NCBI GenBank assembly: GCA_046294915.1
Contig: JBKBOE010000047.1
Location: 1-23,322, forward strand
Source of the DNA: UBA2336 sp046294915
Lineage (GTDB): Bacteria > Bacteroidota > Bacteroidia > Cytophagales > Cyclobacteriaceae
Direction: 5' to 3'
Length of the DNA: 23,322 nucleotides
Positions within the stretch are counted from its first letter, which is position 1; the number at the start of each line of letters is the position of its first letter. The position numbers were made by a program, and so were the translations under genes. This document shows, one piece after another, positions 1-8,013 of the stretch. The notes under the pieces were generated by a model. That model saw only the letters and a list, made by a program, of their open reading frames with translations. It made no database searches and had not been told where the DNA came from.

Positions 1-1370
1 AGTTCGTTTCATCTGGTTTTATGATTGTAGCCTCTTATTTCATTATTACTACTATGCTTCCGGCTCAATGGAACTTTACTGATCCATTGTATACGGATAC
101 CGATGGAAACAGTATTGTGAGAACCATGACTGCAATGGGCGTTTTCTGGGCTACTGTTATCGGATTGATTGCTGGTTTGCTGGTAGGACTTATTACTGAG
201 TACTACACCGGCATAGGCAAGAAACCAGTGCTTTCTATTGTGCGCCAGTCATCAACAGGTGCTGCAACAAATATTATTGCCGGTTTAGGCGTTGGCATGA
301 TGTCAACTGCATTACCGATTATTATTATTGCGTTATCCATTATCGGAGCATTTTACTTTGGAGGTTTGTATGGTATTGCCATAGCGGCAGTAGGTATGCT
401 TTCAAACCTGGGTATCCAATTAGCGGTTGACGCTTATGGACCAATCTCAGATAATGCCGGAGGAATTGCCGAGATGTCGGAATTGCCAAAAGAAGTTCGC
501 TCACGAACCGATAAACTCGATGCTGTTGGAAATACAACTGCGGCAATCGGAAAAGGATTTGCAATCGCTTCAGCCGCATTAACGGCACTGGCTCTTTTCG
601 GAGCATTTATGACTACCGCAAAGCTTGGCTCTATAGATGTTTCAAAAGCAAACGTAATGGCGGGTTTGTTCATCGGGGGCATGCTTCCCTTCGTTTTCTC
701 TGCCCTTGCTATGGGTGCAGTAGGCAGGGCCGCCATGTCTATGATTGAAGAAGTGAGACGTCAGTTCACTACCATCCCGGCATTAAAGGCTGCACTTGAT
801 GTTATGAAGCGCAATGGCGATAAAGGCAAGGAAGAGTGGTCTGCCGAAGACCAAAAGATATTCAACGAAGCTGATGGAAAAGCCGAGTACGGCAAGTGTG
901 TTGAAATATCTACTCAGGCAGCTATCCGACAGATGGTATTGCCGGGCTTAATGGCAGTAATTGCGCCCGTACTTATAGCCTTCCTTCCGGGATTCGGTGT
1001 TGAATCGCTTGGGGGTATGTTGGCAGGCGTAACGGTATCCGGTGTGCTTATGGCTATTTTTCAATCCAATGCCGGTGGTGCATGGGATAACGCAAAAAAG
1101 AGCTTTGAAGAAGGGGTTGAAATAAATGGGCAGAAATTCTATAAAAAATCCGATCCGCATAAAGCGGCCGTAGTAGGTGACACGGTTGGTGATCCGTTTA
1201 AAGATACCTCTGGCCCTTCGTTAAATATCCTCTTAAAACTAATGTCGGTAGTGGCATTGGTTATAGCGCCTCTGCTGGCACCCGAAATGAACACCAGCCA
1301 GGCGCAGCAGAGTAAACCGGAAATGGAGGTGGTTAGCGTAACGCCTTTAGAAGCCACACCAACAAAATAA
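1..1370 (+). CDS. hppA: Membrane-bound K+-dependent pyrophosphatase, C-terminal part (5' end outside window)
   Basis: Integral membrane pyrophosphatase that couples hydrolysis of pyrophosphate to pumping of H+ or Na+ across the inner membrane. The frame is open from base 3 (FVSSGF before the first Met at 21), so the gene starts upstream and only about 455 C-terminal residues are seen. Counting from the Met at 21, the family motifs TEYYT (59-63), DAYGPISDNAGG (137-148) and GNTTAAIGKG (170-179) are present, followed by the conserved GDTVGDPFKDTSGPS near the C-terminus. The second Ala of GNTTAA, where K+-independent enzymes have Lys (GNTTKA), points to the K+-dependent class; this is family knowledge. 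The ion pumped cannot be decided from this part. A polar tail of about 25 residues follows the last membrane segment. A strong terminator follows at 1393-1420. Confidence 0.95.
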   Translation, partial: FVSSGFMIVASYFIITTMLPAQWNFTDPLYTDTDGNSIVRTMTAMGVFWATVIGLIAGLLVGLITEYYTGIGKKPVLSIVRQSSTGAATNIIAGLGVGMMSTALPIIIIALSIIGAFYFGGLYGIAIAAVGMLSNLGIQLAVDAYGPISDNAGGIAEMSELPKEVRSRTDKLDAVGNTTAAIGKGFAIASAALTALALFGAFMTTAKLGSIDVSKANVMAGLFIGGMLPFVFSALAMGAVGRAAMSMIEEVRRQFTTIPALKAALDVMKRNGDKGKEEWSAEDQKIFNEADGKAEYGKCVEISTQAAIRQMVLPGLMAVIAPVLIAFLPGFGVESLGGMLAGVTVSGVLMAIFQSNAGGAWDNAKKSFEEGVEINGQKFYKKSDPHKAAVVGDTVGDPFKDTSGPSLNILLKLMSVVALVIAPLLAPEMNTSQAQQSKPEMEVVSVTPLEATPTK

Positions 1371-1392
1371 ATTAAGAAATCATCCACAAAAG

Positions 1393-1420
1393 ACCCTGGC
1401 CTGCCCCGTCAGGGTTTTTT
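1393..1420 (+). terminator. Rho-independent terminator after hppA
   Basis: Stem ACCCTG (1393-1398) pairs with CAGGGT (1410-1415). It is extended by a G-U wobble and a C-G pair around a 7-nt loop, and followed by a run of six T (1415-1420). It lies 23 nt after the hppA stop. The same CCCTGGC...GTCAGGG core recurs in two other hairpins of the window. Confidence 0.85.
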
Positions 1421-1433
1421 ATTATTTTTCAGC

Positions 1434-1853
1434 ATGATAAAAGTTGCCCTCTTAATTCTGATGGTCACCGAGGTACCTGCTCAATCCATACTGGGCAAAT
1501 GGAAAACGATTGATGATGTTACTGGCGAAGTTAAGTCTATTGTGGAACTTTATGAGGGGAACGGAAAAGTGTATGGGAGGGTAATTCAAACGTTTCCGAA
1601 ACCAGGTGACGACCCCGATCCGGTGTGTACGCAATGCAACTCAGGTGATAACCGGTATCGCAAGAAGATTATTGGCATGGAAATACTCAGAGACCTTATA
1701 AAATCCGGTAACGAATACAAAGAAGGAAATATTCTGGATCCGGAGAATGGTAAAGTTTACAGATGCCGGATTTGGTTGGATGGACATAACCTTAAGCTAA
1801 GGGGCTATTGGGGGCCCTTTTGGCGTACCCAGACCTGGGTCATGGCCGATTAA
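1434..1853 (+). CDS. Secreted DUF2147 family protein
   Basis: Small exported protein of the DUF2147 family, common in Bacteroidota; its function is not known. The first 17 residues (MIKVALLILMVTEVPAQ) form a short signal peptide ending in a signal peptidase I-like site. The mature part carries the family landmarks GKWKTIDDVTGE, a short CTQC pair, GNILDPENGKVYRC and the C-terminal LRGYWGPFWRTQTW. At 139 residues it has the usual length. The start codon lies only 14 nt after the T-tract of the hppA terminator, so either its promoter overlaps the terminator or it depends on read-through. No terminator follows it. Confidence 0.85.
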   Translation: MIKVALLILMVTEVPAQSILGKWKTIDDVTGEVKSIVELYEGNGKVYGRVIQTFPKPGDDPDPVCTQCNSGDNRYRKKIIGMEILRDLIKSGNEYKEGNILDPENGKVYRCRIWLDGHNLKLRGYWGPFWRTQTWVMAD

Positions 1854-1948
1854 ACTGATCGTGAAACACTTTAACGATAATATAGTACATTAAACCCCGT
1901 TTAGGGTTACCAAAACAACACAGGATGGTATTCAGATCGAGCTCAGCA

Positions 1949-2488
1949 ATGGACGAAAAAGAGATTTTCGAGCGCATCTGTAAAGGTGATGAACGGGCTC
2001 TGGAGTTCTTATACAAAAAATATTACAGGATGATGACTAAAATGGTCATTACCAACAGTGGAACCGAGGAGGAAGCCCGCGACATTTACCAGGAAGCACT
2101 GGTAGTATTTTGGCAAAAGGCTGTTTCCGGAAAACTCGTACTCACCTCAAAAATGAGTACATTCATTTACAGCATCTGTCAAAACCTGTGGAGAAAAGAG
2201 CTCGACCGGAAAAAGCGGCTCTCGCATGAAGAAAAAGACGTACCGGTTACCATTGATACCGAGAGCGAAGAGCGAAATAAGATTATCGCCCGCTGTATTG
2301 ACCAGTTAGGCGATACTTGTAAAAAGGTACTTATGTACTACTATTTTGACGAAATGTCGATGCAGGAAATTGCCGACAAACTGGGTTTTGCAAACACCGA
2401 CACCGCCAAAACAAAGAAGTATAAGTGCAAACAAAAACTTGATGAATTGATTAAAGCTCAGTATTCTGAGTTAGACTTTTTAGATTAA
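1949..2488 (+). CDS. ECF-type RNA polymerase sigma-70 factor
   Basis: Extracytoplasmic-function sigma factor that directs RNA polymerase to a small regulon. Sigma region 2 covers about residues 15-90, with the segment RDIYQEALVVFWQKA. Region 4 covers about 110-170, with the helix-turn-helix MSMQEIADKLGF. At 179 residues the length is normal. The frame also has an ATG at 1925, which would add MVFRSSSA. I chose 1949 because MDEKEIFERICKGDERAL is a typical N-terminus for Bacteroidota ECF factors and no conserved residues lie before it. The next gene starts 3 nt after the stop and encodes a membrane protein, the usual sigma/anti-sigma pairing, so activity is probably set by that protein. The specific signal and regulon cannot be read from the sequence. 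Confidence 0.9.
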   Translation: MDEKEIFERICKGDERALEFLYKKYYRMMTKMVITNSGTEEEARDIYQEALVVFWQKAVSGKLVLTSKMSTFIYSICQNLWRKELDRKKRLSHEEKDVPVTIDTESEERNKIIARCIDQLGDTCKKVLMYYYFDEMSMQEIADKLGFANTDTAKTKKYKCKQKLDELIKAQYSELDFLD

Positions 2489-2491
2489 AAC

Positions 2492-3328
2492 ATGGCCTTA
2501 GAACACGACTTACAAGTATTGGACGATTACCTCGCTAACCGGTTAACCGAACAGGAAAAAGTTGCATTTGAGCAAAAGCTTAAGACTGATCCGAACTTGC
2601 AACAAGAAGTTAAGTTTCAGCAGCAACTTATTGAAGGTATCCGTCAGGCCCGTGTAACCGAGTTGAAAGCAATGCTTAACGCGGTTCCCGTTTCACCGGT
2701 TAACGTAGGCACATCATCCATTGCAGCTAAATTAGTTTCAACCATTGCAGTAGTGGGTGTTATCTCCACTGTTTTGTATTTCTACCTAAATGAAGGCGAT
2801 TCATCAAAAACTACCCCATCAGAAGAACTCGTAGTTAATCAGGTTATAGAAGATAAAAAAACCGAATCACAAGAAAAGGCTATTGAAGAGATTCCTGCTG
2901 AGGATAATAAAACTGAAGGCGAAGTGAAACCGGTTGAGAAGGAGACCGTTCCGGTTGCTAAACCTCAACTGGAGGTGTTTACTCCTGAAACTGAAGCTGA
3001 GCAATTGCAGGCACAGAAAGAACATGCTCAGCTTGATATTATCGCACGCGCCTTTGTTACCTCCTCTATTGAAGTTGACACTGAGGAGGGTACCCGAAAG
3101 TACGGATTCCATTACATGTTCAAAGACAATAAACTCGTTCTGTTTGGCTCATTTGAAAACAACCTGTATGAAATTCTGGAGTTTATTGCCGGAGATCAAC
3201 GCACCGTGTTCCTGTTCTATAATGATGCCTACTACCTGCTTGATCTTGATAAAACCGTTCCTACGCAATTGGTCCCCATTAAAGACAAAACACTGCTGAA
3301 CAAACTGAAGCAATACAGAGGGAATTAA
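2492..3328 (+). CDS. Putative anti-sigma factor, single-pass membrane protein
   Basis: Probable regulator of the ECF sigma factor encoded 3 nt upstream. Residues 1-65 are a charged helical cytoplasmic part (DDYLANRLTEQEKVAFEQKL), typical of Bacteroidota anti-sigma N-termini, with no zinc-binding HxxxCxxC. One membrane segment lies at about 77-99. It is followed by a low-complexity Glu/Lys/Pro/Val stretch (about 105-175), likely an extended spacer in the periplasm. A predicted globular C-terminal domain (about 180-278) has alternating hydrophobic and charged strands (GFHYMFKDNKLVLFGSF, RTVFLFYNDAYYLLDLD). I do not recognise the C-terminal domain; it may sense the signal. The anti-sigma role is inferred from position, topology and N-terminal character. 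Confidence 0.75.
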   Translation: MALEHDLQVLDDYLANRLTEQEKVAFEQKLKTDPNLQQEVKFQQQLIEGIRQARVTELKAMLNAVPVSPVNVGTSSIAAKLVSTIAVVGVISTVLYFYLNEGDSSKTTPSEELVVNQVIEDKKTESQEKAIEEIPAEDNKTEGEVKPVEKETVPVAKPQLEVFTPETEAEQLQAQKEHAQLDIIARAFVTSSIEVDTEEGTRKYGFHYMFKDNKLVLFGSFENNLYEILEFIAGDQRTVFLFYNDAYYLLDLDKTVPTQLVPIKDKTLLNKLKQYRGN

Positions 3329-3337
3329 CCCGATTTT

Positions 3338-3362
3338 AACCCCGCACTCCTGCGGGGTTTTT
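3338..3362 (+). terminator. Rho-independent terminator after the sigma/anti-sigma pair
   Basis: Perfect 9-bp stem AACCCCGCA (3338-3346) and TGCGGGGTT (3351-3359) with loop CTCC, followed by T residues to 3362. It separates the sigma operon from the ftsX operon. Confidence 0.92.
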
Positions 3363-3384
3363 CTTTCATTCTAAAATTTAATTC

Positions 3385-3392
3385 TACCTTTG
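3385..3392 (+). promoter_or_regulatory. Bacteroidota -7 box upstream of ftsX
   Basis: TACCTTTG fits the Bacteroidota -7 consensus TAnnTTTG exactly. It ends 4 nt before the ftsX ATG, so a transcript starting about 7 nt downstream would be leaderless or nearly so. No clear TTTG -33 box is visible at the expected distance, so the promoter call rests on the -7 box and on the preceding terminator. Confidence 0.5.
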
Positions 3393-3396
3393 CCTT

Positions 3397-4290
3397 ATGC
3401 AAAAAAGCACAGGCAAAAAGAATCTCGGCAGCTACCCCCTGCTTGGTGTAATCTTCAGCATAACCCTTGCCCTTTTTGTAACCGGACTTTTTGGAGTGCT
3501 GCTAATCTACTCTGCCCAACTTGAGAAAATTGTACGAGAAAATGTGCGTGTGCAGGTGTACCTGAAAAATGGCCTAACAGAAAGTCAGCGGAATCAGATT
3601 GAGAAGAAATTGGAGTCCTTGCCCTACTTAAACAAATCCACTTCTTCAGCAAATCCGGCAATCCGGTTTGTTTCAAAAGAAGATGCTGCTAAACAATTTA
3701 TTGCAGAAACCGGTGAAGACTTTACCAAATTTCTTGGCGAAAACCCTTTGCACGATGCTTTCCTTATCACGGTAGCACCTGATTATCATACTAAAAAAAG
3801 TCTTGACAAAATCAAAACAGAGATTGAAGCCATGAGTGGCATCTTCCAGGTATTTTATTTAGAAGAACTGATTGAGTCCATAAACAACAATGTTACCCGG
3901 ATAAGCCTGATCCTTTTAGGCCTGATTGGCCTCTTTATGCTGATTGTTATTCTGCTTATTAATAATACCATCCGGCTTGCTTTATTTTCCCAGCGGTTCC
4001 TCATCCGAAGCATGCAGTTGGTAGGTGCTAAAAATTGGTTTATCCAGAAGCCCTTTATTTTAAGAGCTATTATTTACGGCATTACCGGAGGCTTACTCGC
4101 TTCAATTGCTTTGGCAGGCCTGATTGAATATGCAAACCGCAACATTGAAGACCTTAAAATTCTGAAAAGTACTCCCTCACTGCTTATGCTTATGGGGGGC
4201 TTACTCCTTATTGGCGCCATTGTATCGGCACTCAGTACACAACTGGCCATAAGGAGGTACCTGCGCATGTCATTAGATGATTTATACTGA
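3397..4290 (+). CDS. ftsX: Cell division protein FtsX (ABC permease-like)
   Basis: Membrane subunit of FtsEX, which sits at the division site and controls peptidoglycan hydrolases on the outer side of the inner membrane. At 297 residues it has the normal length. Residues 1-15 are cytoplasmic and basic, and a first membrane helix lies at about 17-40. An extracytoplasmic domain follows (about 41-165), with the family's VRVQVYLKNGL and IRFVSKEDAAKQF segments. Three further helices, starting near 170, 220 and 265, form the FtsX permease fold. It is the first gene of a close-packed run that continues into a DUF3098 protein and uppP. The partner ATPase gene ftsE is not in the window. Confidence 0.93.
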   Translation: MQKSTGKKNLGSYPLLGVIFSITLALFVTGLFGVLLIYSAQLEKIVRENVRVQVYLKNGLTESQRNQIEKKLESLPYLNKSTSSANPAIRFVSKEDAAKQFIAETGEDFTKFLGENPLHDAFLITVAPDYHTKKSLDKIKTEIEAMSGIFQVFYLEELIESINNNVTRISLILLGLIGLFMLIVILLINNTIRLALFSQRFLIRSMQLVGAKNWFIQKPFILRAIIYGITGGLLASIALAGLIEYANRNIEDLKILKSTPSLLMLMGGLLLIGAIVSALSTQLAIRRYLRMSLDDLY

Positions 4291-4297
4291 ATACTTT

Positions 4298-4507
4298 ATG
4301 GAGCACAAACTACCCTTTACTCGAAAAAATTATATTCTTATGATTGCCGGCCTGGTAACATTAGCATTAGGATTAGTAACCATGGCCCTTGACAAGGAAA
4401 CGCACGGTTTCGGATTTATTGGACTAACTTTGGGCCCAATAATTGTTATCACAGGCTTCATCATCGAAATCATTGCCATACTCTACAGGCCTGATCGTAA
4501 AGGGTAA
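4298..4507 (+). CDS. DUF3098 small membrane protein
   Basis: Two-helix inner-membrane protein of the DUF3098 family, function unknown, regularly found between ftsX and uppP in Bacteroidota. The frame opens at 4277 inside ftsX, but MEHKLPFTRKNYILM at 4298 is the typical N-terminus of the family, giving 69 residues and a 7-nt gap after ftsX. Helix 1 spans roughly residues 10-30. Helix 2, about 43-62, contains the conserved LGPIIVITGFIIEIIAIL pattern. It ends 14 nt before uppP. Its constant neighbourhood suggests a link to envelope growth, but this is inference only. Confidence 0.85.
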   Translation: MEHKLPFTRKNYILMIAGLVTLALGLVTMALDKETHGFGFIGLTLGPIIVITGFIIEIIAILYRPDRKG

Positions 4508-4521
4508 TCGTTAACCAATTC

Positions 4522-5316
4522 ATGTCCATTATTCAGGCTATCCTTCTTGCTTTAATTGAAGGTCTTACCGAGTTCCTTCCTGTATCATCAACAGGGCACA
4601 TTATTATCGGCTCTTCTCTGATGGGCATTACCGCTCATCCGTTTACAAAATTGTTTACAGTGGCTATTCAATTCGGTGCCATCCTTTCCGTTATCGTATT
4701 ATACTGGAAAAAATTCTTTCAATCTTTCGATTTCTACATAAAACTATTCATCGCATTTATCCCCGCGGCTGTGATCGGACTGTTACTGGATAAATACATT
4801 GATACATGGTTGGAGCGTATTGATGTGGTGGGTTATGCACTGGTGGCAGGGGGTGTATTCTTCTTATTTGTTGATCACCTATTCAAACAAAATGAAAGTA
4901 AACCGGATCAGCGAATTACTAACCCACTTGCTCTTAAAATTGGTTTGTTTCAATGCCTGGCACTTGTTCCGGGGGTATCAAGATCTGCGGCTACGATTAT
5001 CGGAGGTCTCGCTCAAAACCTTAATAAAAAAAATGCCGCAGAGTTTTCTTTCTTCCTGGCCGTACCTACACTCTTTGCAGCTGCGGCATACAAACTTTAT
5101 TCTTTTGCAAAATCTGGTGCAAGCATAACCTCCAATGATATTCTTCTTCTTTTCATCGGCAATGGGGTTGCGTTTGTGGTTGCCATGCTTGCCATCAAAT
5201 CATTTATCGGATTTTTAACACGTCATGGTTTCAAAGCCTTCGGATATTATCGGATTGCTGTAGGCTTGGCCATTTTGCTAATGTATCATCTGGGCGTTGA
5301 CCTCGTTATTATTTAA
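4522..5316 (+). CDS. uppP: Undecaprenyl-diphosphatase UppP (BacA family)
   Basis: Inner-membrane enzyme that removes a phosphate from undecaprenyl diphosphate to recycle the lipid carrier for peptidoglycan and other surface polymers; its excess gives bacitracin resistance. The protein is 264 residues, the normal size, with about eight hydrophobic segments. Both family signatures are intact: EGLTEFLPVSSTGH (residues 13-26) with the catalytic glutamates, and PGVSRSAATI (150-159) with the phosphate-binding Arg154. The stop codon shares one base with the start of truB (TAATG), which implies coupled translation. Confidence 0.96.
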   Translation: MSIIQAILLALIEGLTEFLPVSSTGHIIIGSSLMGITAHPFTKLFTVAIQFGAILSVIVLYWKKFFQSFDFYIKLFIAFIPAAVIGLLLDKYIDTWLERIDVVGYALVAGGVFFLFVDHLFKQNESKPDQRITNPLALKIGLFQCLALVPGVSRSAATIIGGLAQNLNKKNAAEFSFFLAVPTLFAAAAYKLYSFAKSGASITSNDILLLFIGNGVAFVVAMLAIKSFIGFLTRHGFKAFGYYRIAVGLAILLMYHLGVDLVII

Positions 5317-5972
5317 TGACTGATCAGGAAAATTTACAAGACCGGTTACTACTCATAAACAAACCGTTGCGGTGGACCTCCTTTGATGTGGTGAACAAAC
5401 TCCGTAACATTCTCAACATCAAGAAAATAGGGCATGCCGGAACACTTGATCCCCTGGCAACCGGTTTGCTGATTATCTGCACCGGAAAAATGACCAGGCG
5501 GATTGAAGAGTTTATGGGCCTTGAGAAAGAGTACACCGGCACCCTTGTTCTTGGTCAAACAACACCTTCGCACGACCTTGAAACAACCGTCTCCGAAAGT
5601 AAAGATATCAGCCACCTAACAACCGAAGCAATCCAGCATGCTGCTCTTCAGCTAACGGGCACTATACTGCAAATACCACCCTCCCACTCGGCCATTAAGA
5701 TTGGCGGAAAGCGTGCCTATGCACTTGCGCGCAAAGGAAAAGAGCCCGACCTGCCGCCCCGCGAAGTGGTTGTAAAAGAATTCGTTATAACCAAAGTCAG
5801 CTTACCAGATGTGTACTTCAGGGTTACCTGTTCCAAAGGAACATATATCCGCAGTCTTGTGCGCGACTTTGGAGAAACCCTTGGGGTTGGGGCTTATCTT
5901 TCGCAACTTTGCCGTACCCGTATAGGAGATTATCACCTTGCTGATGCGCTCACGCTGGACCAGGTAAAATGA
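5316..5972 (+). CDS. truB: tRNA pseudouridine(55) synthase TruB
   Basis: Converts U55 of the T-loop of tRNAs to pseudouridine. The catalytic motif GHAGTLDPLATGLL has the nucleophile Asp45. The motif RAYALARKG (about 130) and the segment CSKGTYIRSLVRDFG (about 178-192) are also as in the family. At 218 residues it is shorter than the E. coli enzyme because it lacks the C-terminal PUA-like extension, which is common in Bacteroidota. It overlaps uppP by one base and ribF by four bases (ATGA), so the three genes are clearly co-transcribed. Confidence 0.95.
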   Translation: MTDQENLQDRLLLINKPLRWTSFDVVNKLRNILNIKKIGHAGTLDPLATGLLIICTGKMTRRIEEFMGLEKEYTGTLVLGQTTPSHDLETTVSESKDISHLTTEAIQHAALQLTGTILQIPPSHSAIKIGGKRAYALARKGKEPDLPPREVVVKEFVITKVSLPDVYFRVTCSKGTYIRSLVRDFGETLGVGAYLSQLCRTRIGDYHLADALTLDQVK

Positions 5973-6901
5973 AAATCTACCACCACCTTGATGATTTCAG
6001 CCCGTTGCCCTGCGCTGTTGTAACCAGCGGCACTTTTGATGGTGTCCATTTGGGGCATCAGAAAATCCTTACCCGCCTGAAAGAAGTGGCTCGAAGCTCC
6101 GGTGGCGAAACGGTTGTAATCACCTTCTGGCCACACCCGCGCATGGTTCTTTATCCGGAAGACAATAGCCTGCGACTATTAAATACATTTGAAGAAAAGG
6201 CTGAACTGATTAAGGAACAAGGTATTCAACACCTTGTGCGCATTCCGTTTACACGCGAGTTTTCCAATCTCTCATCGCTTGAGTTCATCACCAACATTCT
6301 GGTAAAAACCATAGGCACCAAAAAACTTGTGATCGGGTATGATCACCGGTTTGGACACAACCGTGAAGGAAGTTTTGAAGATCTTAAAGCAAACGGTCCG
6401 CGCTATGGATTTGATGTAGAGGAGATTCCAAGACAGGATATTGACCATGTGGCTGTAAGTTCAACAAAAATAAGGCACGCATTGGAGGTTGGCGAAATCC
6501 AAACAGCAAACCAGCTATTAGGAAGACCTTACCTGCTAACCGGTCGTGTGGTAAAAGGAGATAAAATCGGCCGACTTATTGGATTCCCTACAGCCAACAT
6601 CGAGGTAGACTCGCAGCACAAGTTGATTCCGGCAGACGGCATTTATGCGGTCAATGCCACGTGCGAAAATATCGTGTACGGGGGTATGCTTTATATCGGA
6701 TACCGGCCCACCATTGGGGGCAGCCGTAAATCTATAGAAGTGAACATCTTCCATTTCAATAAACAAATATATGGAGAGTCACTTACGCTCCATTTTCGTT
6801 CACTCATTCGCAAAGACACCCGGTTTAACGATTTAGATGATCTGCGAAAGCAACTCGAGCAGGACAAAATCGAAGCCCTTCGGATTCTAAAAATGAGTTA
6901 G
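5969..6901 (+). CDS. ribF: Bifunctional riboflavin kinase / FAD synthetase RibF
   Basis: Makes FMN from riboflavin and then FAD from FMN, using ATP, in the cytoplasm. The N-terminal nucleotidyltransferase domain (about 1-185) has GTFDGVHLGH (21-30), the GYDHRFGHNREG segment (123-134) and SSTKIR (164-169). The C-terminal riboflavin kinase domain (about 186-310) has KGDKIGRLIGFPTAN (196-210). At 310 residues the length is standard. It overlaps truB by 4 nt. scoA starts 22 nt downstream with no terminator between, so the transcript probably continues. Confidence 0.96.
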   Translation: MKIYHHLDDFSPLPCAVVTSGTFDGVHLGHQKILTRLKEVARSSGGETVVITFWPHPRMVLYPEDNSLRLLNTFEEKAELIKEQGIQHLVRIPFTREFSNLSSLEFITNILVKTIGTKKLVIGYDHRFGHNREGSFEDLKANGPRYGFDVEEIPRQDIDHVAVSSTKIRHALEVGEIQTANQLLGRPYLLTGRVVKGDKIGRLIGFPTANIEVDSQHKLIPADGIYAVNATCENIVYGGMLYIGYRPTIGGSRKSIEVNIFHFNKQIYGESLTLHFRSLIRKDTRFNDLDDLRKQLEQDKIEALRILKMS

Positions 6902-6923
6902 ATTTGTTTAAAGACAATATACA

Positions 6924-7622
6924 ATGATCAACAAAGTTGTACCCAATGCTGATGAGGCCGTCCGCGATATTCCGGATAACGCAGTGCTGATGCTGGGCGG
7001 CTTCGGCTTATCGGGTATTCCGGAAAATTGCATAGCAGCCCTGCTTCGCAAAGGCGTTAAAGGCCTAACCTGTATTTCAAACAATGCCGGTGTTGACGAT
7101 TTTGGCATTGGCCTCTTGCTTAAAACCCGGCAGGTAAAGAAAATGATTTCATCCTATGTGGGTGAAAATGAAGAGTTTGAACGACAGTTGCTGTCGGGCG
7201 AACTCGAAGTTGAATTGATACCGCAGGGCACGCTGGCCGAACGCTGCCGTGCGGGAGGTGCCGGAATTCCTGCATTCTATACTCCGGCAGGTGTAGGAAC
7301 AGAAGTGGCTCAGGGTAAAGAAGTAAGAGAGTTTAATGGAAAACTATACCTGATGGAGCACTGGCTGCGGGCCGACTTTTCACTGGTAAAAGCATGGAAA
7401 GGAGATACGGCCGGTAATCTCATTTATCGGGGAACTTCCCGAAACTTTAACCCAATGATGGCTGCGGCCGGAAAAATTACCATTGCCGAAGTAGAAGAAC
7501 TGGTACCTGCAGGGGAACTTGATCCTAACCAGATTCACACTCCGGGCATCTACGTACAGCGTATTTTTCAGGGAAGTAATTATGAAAAACGAATTGAACA
7601 GAGAACCATTACAAAGATTTGA
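6924..7622 (+). CDS. scoA: 3-oxoacid CoA-transferase subunit A
   Basis: Subunit A of a two-subunit CoA-transferase that moves CoA between succinyl-CoA and a 3-oxoacid such as acetoacetate, in ketone body and fatty acid use. The glycine-rich CoA-binding stretch GGFGLSGIPENCI (residues 25-37) and the SNNAGVDDFGIG segment are present. At 232 residues the length is normal. Subunit B (8043-8699) lies downstream, but unlike the usual back-to-back arrangement the two are split by 420 nt that hold a four-helix-bundle gene. The scoA stop codon lies within the left inverted repeat of that insert. The exact acyl substrate cannot be told from sequence alone. Confidence 0.93.
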   Translation: MINKVVPNADEAVRDIPDNAVLMLGGFGLSGIPENCIAALLRKGVKGLTCISNNAGVDDFGIGLLLKTRQVKKMISSYVGENEEFERQLLSGELEVELIPQGTLAERCRAGGAGIPAFYTPAGVGTEVAQGKEVREFNGKLYLMEHWLRADFSLVKAWKGDTAGNLIYRGTSRNFNPMMAAAGKITIAEVEELVPAGELDPNQIHTPGIYVQRIFQGSNYEKRIEQRTITKI

Positions 7623-7641
7623 AAATGCTTTGATTTGAAGA
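7616..7641 (+). repeat. Left arm of imperfect inverted repeat around the four-helix-bundle gene
   Basis: This 26-nt stretch contains GATTTGAAAAT and TGATTTGAAGA. Its reverse complement lines up without gaps with 8014-8039 at about 20 of 26 positions, in two blocks: TTCAAATCA, and ATTTTCAAAT further out. Weaker pairing continues inward. It begins at the scoA stop codon. Confidence 0.7.
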
Positions 7642-7657
7642 ATTGAAAAGTAATCCA

Positions 7658-7957
7658 ATGAGAGATGACAAGGAGAATCTCACAGTTGACCTGACGTTTA
7701 AATTTTCGTTGGCAATTCTTGATTATTGTGAGCAGTTGGAAAGTAAAAAGAAGTATATAGTTGCCAGGCAATTATTAAAATCAGGCACATCCATTGGGGC
7801 GAATACCAGAGAAGCACAGAACGCGGAAAGTAAAGCGGATTTTATCCATAAATTTAAGATAGCCGCCAAAGAAGCCGATGAAACTCAGTATTGGTTACTC
7901 CTATGCAAAGAATCGCATCATTATCCTGATCCTGAAAAATTACTAGACGAACTGTAA
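7658..7957 (+). CDS. Four-helix-bundle protein (S23 / rRNA intervening-sequence type), cut short by an in-frame stop
   Basis: Member of the family first seen as proteins encoded in intervening sequences of 23S rRNA and widespread in Bacteroidota as lone small genes; its role is unknown. The family core is clear: LLKSGTSIGANTREAQNAESK and DFIHKFKIAAKEADETQYWLLL. A TTG at 7643 could extend it, but MRDDKENLTVDLTFKFSLAI from 7658 is the usual N-terminus. The stop at 7955-7957 gives 99 residues. The same frame then runs on for 15 sense codons (TIIKIISKIISSSKS) to a second stop at 8003-8005. That continuation is the normal C-terminal helix of the family, so a single nonsense change seems to have removed the last part of helix 4. 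The intact form would have 115 residues. It lies between inverted repeats, inside the scoA-scoB operon. Confidence 0.85.
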   Translation: MRDDKENLTVDLTFKFSLAILDYCEQLESKKKYIVARQLLKSGTSIGANTREAQNAESKADFIHKFKIAAKEADETQYWLLLCKESHHYPDPEKLLDEL

Positions 7958-8013
7958 ACCATAATAAAGATTATCTCAAAAATTATTAGCTCATCGAAAT
8001 CGTAATCTTCAAA

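Noticed and set aside
434..736. Minus-strand open frame of 100 codons inside hppA
   Set aside because: It is antisense to a strongly conserved coding region, has no recognisable domain and no promoter; it is a shadow frame.
1890..1915. AACCC...GGGTT dyad before the sigma factor gene
   Set aside because: Short stem of 5 bp and no T-tract on the plus strand; it could be a site for the sigma operon but nothing supports it.
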